Made by a program: the position numbers and the translations under genes. Of a DNA stretch of 64,000 nucleotides, positions 45,395 through 56,022 are shown piece by piece. Source of the stretch: Adiantum capillus-veneris (Eukaryota > Streptophyta > Polypodiopsida > Polypodiales > Pteridaceae). The notes below the pieces were generated by a model. The model worked only from the letters and a program-made list of their open reading frames with translations, ran no database searches and was not told the DNA's origin. The DNA is taken from NCBI GenBank assembly GCA_014529385.2, contig CM043959.1, positions 62,201,753-62,265,752 of the forward strand, given 5' to 3'. The first letter of the stretch is position 1. Each line of letters opens with the position of its first letter.

Positions 45395-45643
45395 TCAATC
45401 ATACACCACCGGTTGACCCTTCTTAAGAATCAAACGACCACTTCCCCATTTTTTATTTGCATTCACAGCAATGAGCCAAGGCCTCCCTAGGATGATGGGA
45501 TAGCCATCCCCCTTAGCTGGCATGACGTACATATCCACTCGTGCATCTATGTTACATACGGATACTTTTGCATTTTCAATGATCCCCAAACACTTCACAC
45601 TTGAGTTGTTGGCTAGCCTAGCGCTATTTCGACACTTGAGCAA
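45395..45643 (-). pseudogene. gypsy-2 protease, C-terminal half
   Basis: VKCLGIIENAKVSVCNIDAR, VDMYVMPAKGDGYPIILGRP and WL are the flap-to-end part of a gypsy aspartic protease. The active-site half (VDGGAQMCVI) is not adjacent but lies in plus orientation at 19,775-19,830. About 240 bp of frameshifted linker separate it from RT. Confidence 0.8.
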
Positions 45644-45828
45644 CTCCTAAATTGGCGTACACGGTTTGCTGCGAATCAAACAAACCTCACAGCGTCGTCG
45701 TTGTCTGTTGTGCCATCTCTACACAGAGAAATTTCGCCCTTTTTGTTTTCATTTTCACACTATGACTATAGTGTCATTCCTATTTTTAGCCTTGGTCAAG
45801 AAGCTCTTCACACACATCACCTCGATAA
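45644..45828. other. Unassigned junction sequence
   Basis: 185 bp between the inverted protease half and the start of copy C. It is not found at the matching junction of copy A, where gypsy-2 protease is directly joined. Confidence 0.55.
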
Positions 45829-46728
45829 AAGACATACTCACTCACACCCTCATCAAGTAATCTATGCGCATTTTGGTGAGCGGCTGCAAGTTCGACAGCT
45901 GCCAATTTCAATTTCGGCAATTTCGACAATCAAATTCAATTGTCTATCGAATATGGCATCAAAAGTCAACATGCACACAAATCGGCAAGATCCCACACTC
46001 GGAAATGTTCTTTTTTTTTTTTGCAAATACAGCTTCTCAAAATAATGAAGTGGTGCAAGAAATCTTCAAGACAAGCTTTTCTCACAGTATATCAAAACGC
46101 TTCAAAAGCTCAAGTCGGCAAGGAAGAGGCAAACAAGTTTTTTATACACGGAGTTCCACTAAGGCCAAAGAAGATTTGCTTGGAGAACCAAGAGGTACAT
46201 CAAAAGATGTTGAACATCCAGATCCGCTTCGAGACGACTGTACAAGTTTTTTCACCAACTATTTTTTGCCAGTTTAGTGTTATAGTTTTTTGTCAACTTT
46301 TGTCTATTGTCAAAACCATCATAAACTTTCAGTCAAAGCCTTATTTTTGCCTATAAATTGTCAACTATTGTCATGCCATGTCAAAAATTGTACGGGTTAT
46401 AGACACTGCCACACAGATAAGTGGTAAGACCTCCCAATGTTTTGTCAGTTCTCAGCTTATTTTTGTTGCACTCTCATGAGGTTACTGGGTACACCTTAAA
46501 CCCAAGGTTTGGTAGTGAACCAAAAACTCCATTTTTGGTAGCTACATATTGGGACTACACCCTATCTGTTCAAGGAGGCGGGAGGGGGGGGGTACTGATC
46601 TAGCACCAGGTTATGGATACACCAAAAATCCTTGGTTGTGAGAAAACCTAAAACTCACAATTGACGAGTACACCAAAAACTCAAGGTATCATGAGACGGC
46701 CTGTCTAGTTCGGGCTTGAGGGGGGGAT

Positions 46729-47056
46729 TGTTGGGTTCAAGCCCTTTGCCGTTCAGCCCGTGGGAAACTCCTCTTAAAGGCATGCAATAAAGTTAAGTTA
46801 AAGTAAAGTTTGCATGGCAAGAAAAAAGCCTTTATATGTAAGGTTAACCAATCATCAAATAATATTGCGTGTTATTTTTTTCTTTCGCTTGTGTCGAATC
46901 TCTCTCTCTCTCTCCATCTCTTGTCCTTTGCAGCATCACACAGCTCCTCGCCATGGCCCTCAGGCGGCATCCTCCCTAGCTCCAACCGCAACACCATACC
47001 TCTTGTACATAAGCAAGCTTTCAATAAGTCAATAAAGAGCTCTATTTCTATGTACA
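46729..47056 (+). repeat. LTR, copia-like (copy C)
   Basis: Same length (328 bp), same TG start after the G-rich tract and same TGTACA end as 20,763-21,090. Confidence 0.7.
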
Positions 47057-48223
47057 TGATTTTTGTTAGAGATCCTCAAAATGAATCTAATGCTTTAGCA
47101 AAAGAAATATAAATAATCAAAAGGAATTAGAGTTATCCAATTTCCTCAATGGGTTTCAAGATGTTTTTATTGACGATGTTCGTTGTGAACTACCTCCAAG
47201 GCAATGGCAACCATGCTGTTGAACTTCTTCTAGGAAGTTCACCGCCTAATATACCTCCTTATAGAGTTTCCCAAGCTTAGCAAGAGATGATTATGCGGAA
47301 AGTGCATGAGCTAGTTGAGAAGGGCATGGTTAGGCCTAGCTCATCTCCATTTTTTTCACCAGTGTTATTAGTGCAAAAGAAAGACGACACATATCGTATG
47401 TGTGTCAACTATAGAGCACTAAATCGAATCACTATCAAAATAGGTTTCCCGTTCCACGGGTAGAAGACCTATTTGATAAGCTACAAGGGCTGACCTACTT
47501 CAGTAGGATTGACCTAAAAAGTAGCTACCATCAAATAAGCATAGTTGATCAAGACACTGTAAAGACCACATTTTGCACTACATTTGGTCTTTACGAGTAC
47601 ATTGTCATGCCTTTTGGCTTGACCAATGCACCAGCCACAAATTAACTACTTGATGGAGAAGCTATTCAGGCCTCACCGAACCTTTACAGGAGTGTTCTTT
47701 GATGATATGATCATCTACTCTAATTCACTAGACGAACACAAGAAACACCTCCAGGTAATATTCCAATTAAGTTTTATGATATAATAAACTTTATATTAAT
47801 CGAAAGAAAAGTGAGTTTTTCTTACAAAAGATTCAACATTTAGGTCACATTTTCTCTCAAGATGGCATCCAAATGGATCCATCAAAGCTAGAGGTAATAA
47901 AAGCATGGCCTAATCCAAGGAATCTACATGAACTAAGAAGCTTTATAGGTATGTGTGAATACTATAGACGCTTCATAGAAAAGTTCTCACAAATTGTGAG
48001 ACCATTACATGACCTAACAAAGAAAAACATTAGGTATATATGGTCCACCAAGGAGAACAATGCTTTCAAAAATCTTATCTCTCAACCTGTGCTTACACTA
48101 CCGGATCTCTCAAAGTCATTTGAGGTCCAATGCGACACTTGTGGTGATTGCCTTGGAGTTGTTTTGATTCAAGAAGGGCACTCCACAGCCTATGAATTAA
48201 AGTCGAAGTCTCGACCCTGTTGA
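47057..48223 (+). pseudogene. gypsy-3 reverse transcriptase fragment (copy C)
   Basis: Same motif order as copy A. Differences that matter: TGG at 47,907-47,909 keeps a Trp where A has a stop; TAG near 47,278 where A has [13 protein letters not shown] retains Lys where A has Met; about 12 bp are missing after NNAFKN. RNase H ends prematurely near 48,223. Having different breaks in each copy shows that both decayed independently after duplication. Confidence 0.88.
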
Positions 48224-48239
48224 GCAAGCTCTAGGATTT

Positions 48240-49964
48240 GTCTTCTCCACATGTCAAGCTCCTAGGACAGTTGTCCCCAACCTCCCCTCAAATCCTATTG
48301 GATGGCCACAGAGGTGGACCAATGTGAATTAGGCAAGAGAAAATTTAGTCTAATCAATTAAAAAATGCTTGATAAAAGAACCAATAGAAATTAATCTCCC
48401 TAGAAGACTATTGGACAGACTACCAAGGGGTCCGATGAGCATCCAACAGCCCAATGGCTTGCCTGATTCCTATTGGCCAGAAGATAAAAAGGTGCAATGA
48501 GAGTTTAGACGAATTATTTAAATACCTAAAGCTCTCACAAAAGGGAAAATGGGGACACTTGTCAAAAGGCTATCAACTATGCTTCTAATTTGTGATTAGC
48601 TAAGATTAAGAGAAGCCAATGGTAGGTCATGGTGAGAATTTAGCAAGAGACCCCACCACCAAGATGAGAGAAGGGACTACGTTTTACTCATACACAAGGC
48701 TACACACACACACACACACAACTCATGTGTGCAAGAAGAACTCCATCTCCTTCTCCAAGCATTGCGAAGTAGAGGCCTACACAAACAACTCTTGGATTTG
48801 GAATGCAAATCCAACCAAAATCCAAGCTTCAATGGCATTCTCATCTCCTCTATCATGCTAATTACTAAGCTAAGCTATGCTATTAGAGTGATTATGTGAG
48901 GAGAATACTTATTTCTTGTAAGATACCTCTTCTTCCTCTCAATCTATCCTCATTCCCTGCTAGTTCTCACCATTTTTCAAGGTATGTGAGGTCTTGGGAG
49001 TGAGGATAGGAACACTAGGTGTGTTTTTCAAACGTAATTTGGTGTATGAAGCTTCTATCTTCATTACACCAACTAGTTTTATCAAGGGACACAAATATTG
49101 TATTGTACAATAGTCTCCTTTGGTTGGAGAAGCTATAATAAAAAGCCTTCATGGAGAGGGGGACCGGCTCCAGTTACATCCGGTCCTCAACTGTTGTCAA
49201 TTGTCCTATTTCTCTATCTTTTCAAGTATTGTCAATGCCAAATTAGCTAGGTGTAAATTGATATGTTTCTTTCTCAATTAAGTACTCGCTCTATGCTCAT
49301 TAGGAACTTCTTTTTAATGAAATGTTCACTATGTTATCAATTTTCGCCACACAGAAGTTACTAGTGCATTAAATGTTACACCTCTCATTCACCTCATATT
49401 AGATAGGATCTTAACCTGGATGTGTAGACAGTTACTTTTCTTTAGATAACACCATTTTAGATAATTTGGGAAAATCCCGTTTCCCAAATTCTAAATGTGT
49501 ATGCTAGGATTGTGTTATTTAATGATTTCTAAGCTCTAGTTGCCTTTAATTTAGATAAATTATCATGATTGTATGAGTCTATTTTAATTTATCTACTATA
49601 AAATTTAAGAATAAACCTCCAATATAGTTTTTGGAAAGAGGATTTGTATGACATCAGTGCTTTTCAAAATTCAACAAATGCTTCTAGAAGTAGCTTCTCA
49701 AAAAATGAGGTGTCAAAAAAACCAATTGATATGATTTTAAAGCAGCATATAGATTGATTACAGCAATTAAAAAAGATAATATGTAAAGGCAAGTACTATT
49801 AAACACTCTTGTCATAATTTGGTGGCCTTAATCCATGTATAACAAAATACTTGGTCATGGTTTTGTAGCATGCTATCAAGTTTCAAATACACGATAATTT
49901 AAACAACATTCAAACTAGTATTTCACACTTAAAAGTCAAAACAATACTATATAGTATCCTATGG
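48240..49964. other. Unassigned non-coding part of copy C
   Basis: Counterpart of 22,291-23,989; the (CA)n tract is at 48,702-48,721. No gene recognised. Confidence 0.5.
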
Positions 49965-50585
49965 CTATAAGACCATGAGATGCCATCTATTGCACCTATG
50001 GCCTTAAGGCCATATGGTGCTCTTTGTAGACATGTCTATGACTTTAATATGTCTGTTTATGACCTCAAGGCCATAGGGTTAGAATTGTTAGCTGGTCCCA
50101 ACGTATAAAGAGGTCCAGTCCTTCAAAGCCATATGGGACTTTATTTATGTGCCACCCTATGTCCCTAAGGCTGTAGGTTGTCTTAGGGCCACAAGATGTT
50201 GTTTATGCCAATAAGAAACCCTTCTATGCTCTATGTTGGCACACTATGTCCCCAGGCGCACAAGGTGTGCCTCGTATGCTAGTTAGAAACCCTTAATTCT
50301 ATATGTTGTTACCATATGGCCTTAGACCATAGGGTTCCCTCTGTGCTAGTAAGAAATCCTATATACTATGTGTTTGCACCCTATGGACTTAGGGCCACAA
50401 GGTACCCTCTATGCTAGAAAGAAATCCTCTACGCTCAATATTGAGACCATGTGGCCCCAAAGCCATAGGATATCCTCTATGGTAGTGAGAAAAACCCTCT
50501 ATGATCTATGTTCACAAACAATTAAAAAATCTAAACAATACTGTAGAGTATCTTATGGCCCTAAGACCATAAGATGTCATCTATT
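49965..50585 (+). repeat. Palindromic minisatellite array 3 (copy C)
   Basis: Unit-by-unit match to 23,990-24,625, with scattered substitutions. Confidence 0.88.
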
Positions 50586-51233
50586 GCACCTATAATTCCA
50601 TTTGGTATTTTATTTAACTATACGAAGTTAGATGAGGCACTTACTTAGATAAACTATCATAATTCTAACTTTGAAATTATTTCTTAACATAAAACTACAA
50701 TATAAAAACTCCTAATATAAGTTTGTGCCAAAGAATCAATGTTAAGATGAAGATTTTTTACATCAAGTACATGCTTTAAAACTTCACTCAAAGGTTTTAG
50801 AGATGGTGTCTTAAAAAAAGGAGGTGTTTAAAAACACCATTTGATGTGAATAATACGAATTGTATACATTGATTATGTCAAAATAGTATAAAGTATAAAC
50901 ATAAAGATTACCACCAACTTGACAGTTTCATAAAAATGATGGTCTTCATCGCATGTATAATAAAAGACTAACTAGAAAGAGTATGATATCTCCAAGATTG
51001 AGGGTGTTGAAAAAACATTGTTGTGTAACACTACCAAATGTCAAGAAATTTTGATTGTTTGGATGCCAAAGAACTTGAATGAGAGAAGTCTCCTGACAAT
51101 AGGATGCACTTCATTCAAAAATAGTCTAAAGATGTTTCAAGATATCCCACAACATTCCATCAAGTTTAAATTTTGAAAAGTACACATTGCCAAATACTTG
51201 GTAGATGCTATTTAGAATACTTAACTAGTACAC

Positions 51234-51905
51234 TTAAAATGGCCTCCTTCTCTTGAGATTTTGAGTCCTTTGAGACATATAACATTGCATTACGTAGTGA
51301 GTCTCAGGATCAGGATGGAACATTACAAAATTTCTTATGGTATAGTCTCTCTTGTCTTTAGCATACAACCATCCACATAACCATGGAACAATTTCATCTT
51401 TTAAAAAACTTTGAAGCAATTGAGTAGGTTGGTTTCAAAACTTTGGAAAAATCATATAAGTTCCTTGCATATTCCACATCACTAGATATGGACTATCATC
51501 AAATCTAAATAATCAAATAGCTTCCATATGGTCAAAATATTTTTGTGATAGGTTCTTTTGCAACCGATCATGAAATTTGAATTTTGGCAGCACTGGTTAT
51601 CCATAATCATCTTGAATTTGTGACTTTGTGTAGGAAAGAAGGTCTTGATTATGTCTTGAGATTTTTGTAAACGATGGCAGCTCCAAATCCAAACCTTTAA
51701 AGAACTCAAAGTAAAATCCAAACCTCAAAGAACTCAAAGCAAAATATTAAGAAATACTCTGCATCTCGACGCACCGCATACACCTCATTGTTATCTTCTA
51801 CAATGCACATGTACTTGGTCCAAGTTGGCCTTGATTGAAGCTCAAATGCTGCAAGAAGCACACCCTCTAAATCCAAGATAAGTGTTCTTTTGTCCTGTTT
51901 AAAAG
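51234..51905 (-). pseudogene. FCP1/NIF-like HAD phosphatase pseudogene 2 (copy C)
   Basis: On the minus strand: LILDLEGVLLAAFELQSRP with the motif I Asp, then a frame break, then VWIWSCHRLQKSQDIIKTFF, CCQNSNFMIGCKRTYHKN and ILTIWKLFDYLD. A deletion of about 12 bp removes the FDDSPY motif region seen in copy A, then FLKDEIVPWLCGWLYAKDKR follows. The 81-bp duplication of copy A is absent. Together, A and C show that the ancestral gene had a complete FCP1-like motif set; each copy is now broken differently. Confidence 0.75.
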
Positions 51906-52476
51906 ATGTTGGTAGATAATGAAACCATTGCTCTTGGTTTGAATGTGATATTTGATGTAATATGAAAGGGAGCTCCTATATTAGCAAAAAAAAATTTCTT
52001 AGAAGCCCTGAAATGATTAAACAAAAAAAGTTAATATAGAGCTCTTAAGTGTGTTGAAGACCTTAGGAACATAGGGTGCTAATTTGTGGTTACACTTAGT
52101 AAGTCCTATGCAAGAACACATACCAAACTATGAACCTGTGGCCTTAGATTCATAGGGTGTTGAGACCATAAAGTGAAATTTCCCCAAGGTTATAGAGCAA
52201 GATTTGACCTTATAAGCATGTAGATTTTCCTTGATGGCACAATGAACTCAAATTTCAAAGAAAACAACTATAAAAGCTTTTTAAAAAAAGAGCATTTGGC
52301 ACATGAAACTCAGAAGTTACTTATAGTATTGAATGACAATTTAAAAAATTATTAATCATTTACATCTTCATATATCTTGAAACCCTAAGCACTCTAACAA
52401 AGTCTCTGAGTACATAAAGATCTTTGTAAATGACAAAATGTTACAAAAAATTGCTCCATCATTTCTTGATATAGGG

Positions 52477-53861
52477 CTATTTGAGATCATACTGAATTTT
52501 AAGATGCTTTATATAATTCCTGGCTTCATGTACTTTGGTCATAGGCTCCTTGTATCCCAATTTTTGGGCAAGCATGATTGGTTTTGTACCTTTCAAGGCT
52601 GATAATGATTTGATATTCTTTAAGACCCATACTTTTTCTCGATCACGTCTTGACTTCGAGTGGACATTCCACTAGTGCTAGACATTGTAACTTTCTCATC
52701 GTGAAGAGGACGAGAAACTTCTGGTAGCCTTCCCGTGGAGTAGGTTTTTCCTAGAAAAATTAGATTTCTCTCCTCCCACTTTGCAACAACCTTGTGTATA
52801 CGGTTATAAAGCTCCTGACCTTGAGCAATGGGTGCTTGTCCATATAAATGAGACCCTGTAACTGTGCGAATGTCATTAACATGATTGAGAGCATTGATAT
52901 ATGGTAGCAGCTCGCCAAGGAGGATATTATCCTCCTCATCATCAACATTAAATGATGGTGGAAAAATACAATTCAATGCAGGATTCACACATCCCTTTAA
53001 TGGTTCATCATCTACAAGAAGCAATCTTCTTGCATCAAGCCCTAATTTTGATGATGCAATAGCCAACGGTTTGAAAAGTTCTTCTACTCCTGGATTATCT
53101 AAGCGAGTGATCCTTGATTCTACGCATCGTTGACATTGGCTTTGCCCCCAGATCAGAAAGAATGGAAATTTTTCTTTAGCTTCCTTTTCTAAAATCTTGG
53201 TGATGTCCACAACATGCATATCATTAGCAGCTAACCATATCCCTACATTGAAATTGCTAAATAGAGCCTTAAAAAACTCAATGCATCGTGGACGAAGAAC
53301 AATATTCTCATGTCCAAACTTTAAGCTCTTCATTTTCTTCGACTTTTGCCAGCATCTCCTTAGGAAAAACCCACACAAGCTCACTATTATAGTCAGCATT
53401 GGTTTGTTGGTGGATGGAAGGTCTGACTCACCATGCACTTCGATTTCCAAATCCTAGGGTGCTAAAATATTTGTGTTGGATTCTCCTTCTGGCATTGCAC
53501 ATGTTCTGGAACATCCATTGCCTTCTACTTCCATTGTGGTGTCATGCAATCCAATTCCCAACTCTTGGGCTACTAGAATATTTTCATTGGATTCTTCTTC
53601 TTCCCTTGGACATGTTCTGGAGCGTTCACTATCTTCTTCCATTGGATTACTCTTTAAATTTATCTCCAGTCGTTATAGCAGTTGACCTTCAAAGACTTGT
53701 AGATTTTTGTCATCTTTGTCAGAAACTCTTTGGTTGATATGGAGATTGATAGAATCTTTCTCAGTAGGGTCAATGGCATTAGCATCCTCTATACCAACAA
53801 TCTCGAGTAAAACTTTGTCAGCCGCAATATCTTGTTGAAGGACTGCAAGTTTAAAGAACAC
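52477..53861 (-). pseudogene. FCP1/NIF-like HAD pseudogene 1 (copy C)
   Basis: The main open frame (53,450-52,620, 276 codons) runs through LTIIVSLCGFFLRR, EFFKALFSNFNVGIWLAAND, LLLVDDEPLKGCVNPALNCI and NILLGELLPYINALN, without the stop that breaks copy A. Upstream, 53,861-53,673 ends at a TAA where copy A keeps CAA. A further in-frame segment holds two related repeats (EEESNENILVAQELGIGLHD and a shorter ESNTNILAP version) before a TAG at 53,451-53,453. Motif I lacks its Asp, as in copy A. Downstream tail to 52,477 is in another frame. Confidence 0.75.
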
Positions 53862-54029
53862 CTAATTTTAGATTCCAAAGTATCTACATTTTGATAACTC
53901 TTTTTTGTCACACTCTTAGAAAAAACTAATCGCAAATAGAAAATTTACTAACTGACAACACATCTACAATGAATTTATTTTTATGCTCCTTTTTGTCTAG
54001 AGATTCCTAATGTTTATCTAGCTACATTA

Positions 54030-54170
54030 GTTCTTAGTCCATGATGGTGGCGCCTAGAAGTATACTTGGAGAAACATTTATGCCTTTAAGCTCTAGAGCA
54101 GAAGTCTCATTTTCTATTGCCATGATCTTTTTGCATTGGATGATTTCGTTGACTAAGTTTCTTATGGCCT
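54030..54170 (-). pseudogene. Upstream exon-like fragment of FCP1-like gene 1 (copy C)
   Basis: Minus-strand reading ALELKGINVSPSILLGAT is preserved, as in A and B. In this copy the fragment runs directly into the palindromic repeat CTTATGGCCTTCAGGCC. Confidence 0.4.
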
Positions 54171-55285
54171 TCAGGCCATACGGTTCTCTTTGTAGCTATC
54201 TCTATGACTTTAAGATAATCCAAAATATGTCTGTTTATGGCCTCAAGGCCATAGGGTTAGGATTGTTGGGAGGTCTCAACATATAAATAGATATATGGCT
54301 TCAAAGCCATATGGTACTTTATTTATGTGTCACCCTATGGCCCTAAGGCCATGGGTTGTCATAGGGCCACAAGATGCCCTCTATGAGCACTAGTAAGAAA
54401 CCATATATGCTTTATGTTGGCACCCTATGACCCGAGGGCCCCAAGGTGTACCATTTATGCTAGTAAGAAACCCTTTATGCTACATGTTATCACTCTATGG
54501 CGTTTGAGCCATAGGGTGCCCTATGTGCTAGTAACAAATCGTCTATGCTCTATGTTTGCACCCTATGGACCTAGGGCCACAAGGTACCCTCTATGATAGT
54601 AAGAAATCCTCTATTCTCTATATTTTCACCCTATGGACCTTATGGCCCTGGGGCCATAGGGTGCTCCCTAGGTCCACAAGGTGCCCTTCAACTTAGGAAG
54701 AGACCCTTTATGCCCTAAATTGGTACTCTTTGGCCTCAGGGTCATAGGGTGCCCTCTATGCTAGTACGATACATTATATGGTCTAGGTTTCCACTCTATA
54801 GTGTAGGGCTAAAAGGTTTGCTCTATGAAGAAACCATGTATACTATATGTTGGCAGTGTATGGCCCTAGGGATAGAAGGAAACCCTAGGGATATAGGGTG
54901 TCCTCTATGCTACTATCATATGGTCCAAGGGCTAGATAGTGATCAAGGTATCATGTGTGTGAGAATTATCTACTATATATACAAAAACCACTTTATGGCA
55001 CTATGGCATCCCAAGGGCAACAAGGTTCTAATAAAAATCCCTCTATGCTCTATGTTGGCACCCTATGGTCCCAAAGCCATAGGGTGTTATTTATGCTAGT
55101 AAAATTCCCTCTATGCACTATGTTTATGTGTATACTTATAAGAAGCCATTTATGCACTATGTTGGCGTCTTATGACCCTAGATCCATAAGATGTCCTCTA
55201 TGGTAAAAGAGAAATTGTACATGGGATATGATGGCATCCTATGGTCCTAGGGCCATAGGGTGTCCTCTATGCTAGCAAAATGTGT
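54160..55285 (+). repeat. Palindromic minisatellite array 4 (copy C, contracted)
   Basis: It matches copy B at both ends but lacks roughly 0.8 kb. The junction is at about 54,640, where CCCTATGGACC is followed directly by TTATGGCCCTGGGGCC, which in B belong to units about 0.8 kb apart (37,420 and 38,208). Confidence 0.9.
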
Positions 55286-56022
55286 AAGTTAATACTGCGA
55301 TAAATATGCAACACGATATACAAAATTGAATCATTATCATACATCATACATTTGTTGCTTTGCCACACAGTTGAAGGGGTCTTTCCCTTCAAATATCATC
55401 GTAACATTCAAACATTTAAATCAAATTTGCAAGTACTTTAATTCACAAATGCATTGATCTGTTGGTGGATGGAAGGTCCGGCTCACCATGCACTTTGATT
55501 TACAAATCCTGAGGGGCAAAAGTATTTGTGTTGGATTCTCCTTATGGCATTGCACATGTTTTGGAACTTTCATTGCCTTCTACTTCCAATTTACAAACTT
55601 AAACAATGTTTATACATTATACAATCATTTCTTTGCAAAAAACCTTTTGATACAATGTTCCTATTGCTACATGACAAGCTAAAAAATTCTACTAGTCCTA
55701 GCTTCCCTCTATTGAAAAAAATTCAAGCTATAAATTCCAATTCTCTGCATCATCTACTAGAAGAGAACAAAATCATAGTTTGGAACAAAATACTCGTACT
55801 TTATATCTTTGAATAAAATCTTGTTACAATCAAAGAACTAGATCTTCACATAATCCAAAGGACAAATGCTTCAATAACCATTTATACTCGATGTGACTAT
55901 CTAAGAAAATAATGGGCATTTACAACAAATGTTGAATTTATATGTTTAATCTAGTTAGTTGCAATACAAAGATAATTATCTCAAATGCTTACACCATCAA
56001 TTCACAATAGAAGAACTTACAC
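55286..56022. other. 3' unique part of copy C with FCP1 exon shard
   Basis: 55,460-55,590 repeats part of the FCP1-like exon of 53,402-53,530 in degenerate form. AT-rich sequence follows to 56,022, where the inverted arm starts. No other gene seen. Confidence 0.6.

Larger units (their letters stand above)
39571..45643 (-). mobile_element. gypsy-2, inverted copy: protease half to 3' LTR
   Basis: Reading from 45,643 down: second half of protease, RT, RNase H, second RNase H, HHCC, integrase, C-terminal tail, polypurine tract and most of the 3' LTR. The tail and LTR match the plus-strand gypsy-2 at 15,255-17,758. gag, primer-binding site and 5' LTR are absent on this side and are found in plus orientation at 15.8-19.87 kb. 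The LTR is truncated at 39,571 by the junction with copy B. Confidence 0.9.
45829..55990 (+). repeat. Segmental duplication, copy C
   Basis: It contains the entire unit without the chromovirus: copia-like tail and LTR, gypsy-3 RT, unassigned region, array 3, FCP1-like genes 2 and 1, exon-like fragment, array 4 (contracted) and 3' unique part. The left boundary (AAGACATACTC) is exact with copy A. The right side continues directly into the inverted ParB/methyltransferase arm, so C probably shows the original neighbour of the unit. Confidence 0.9.
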
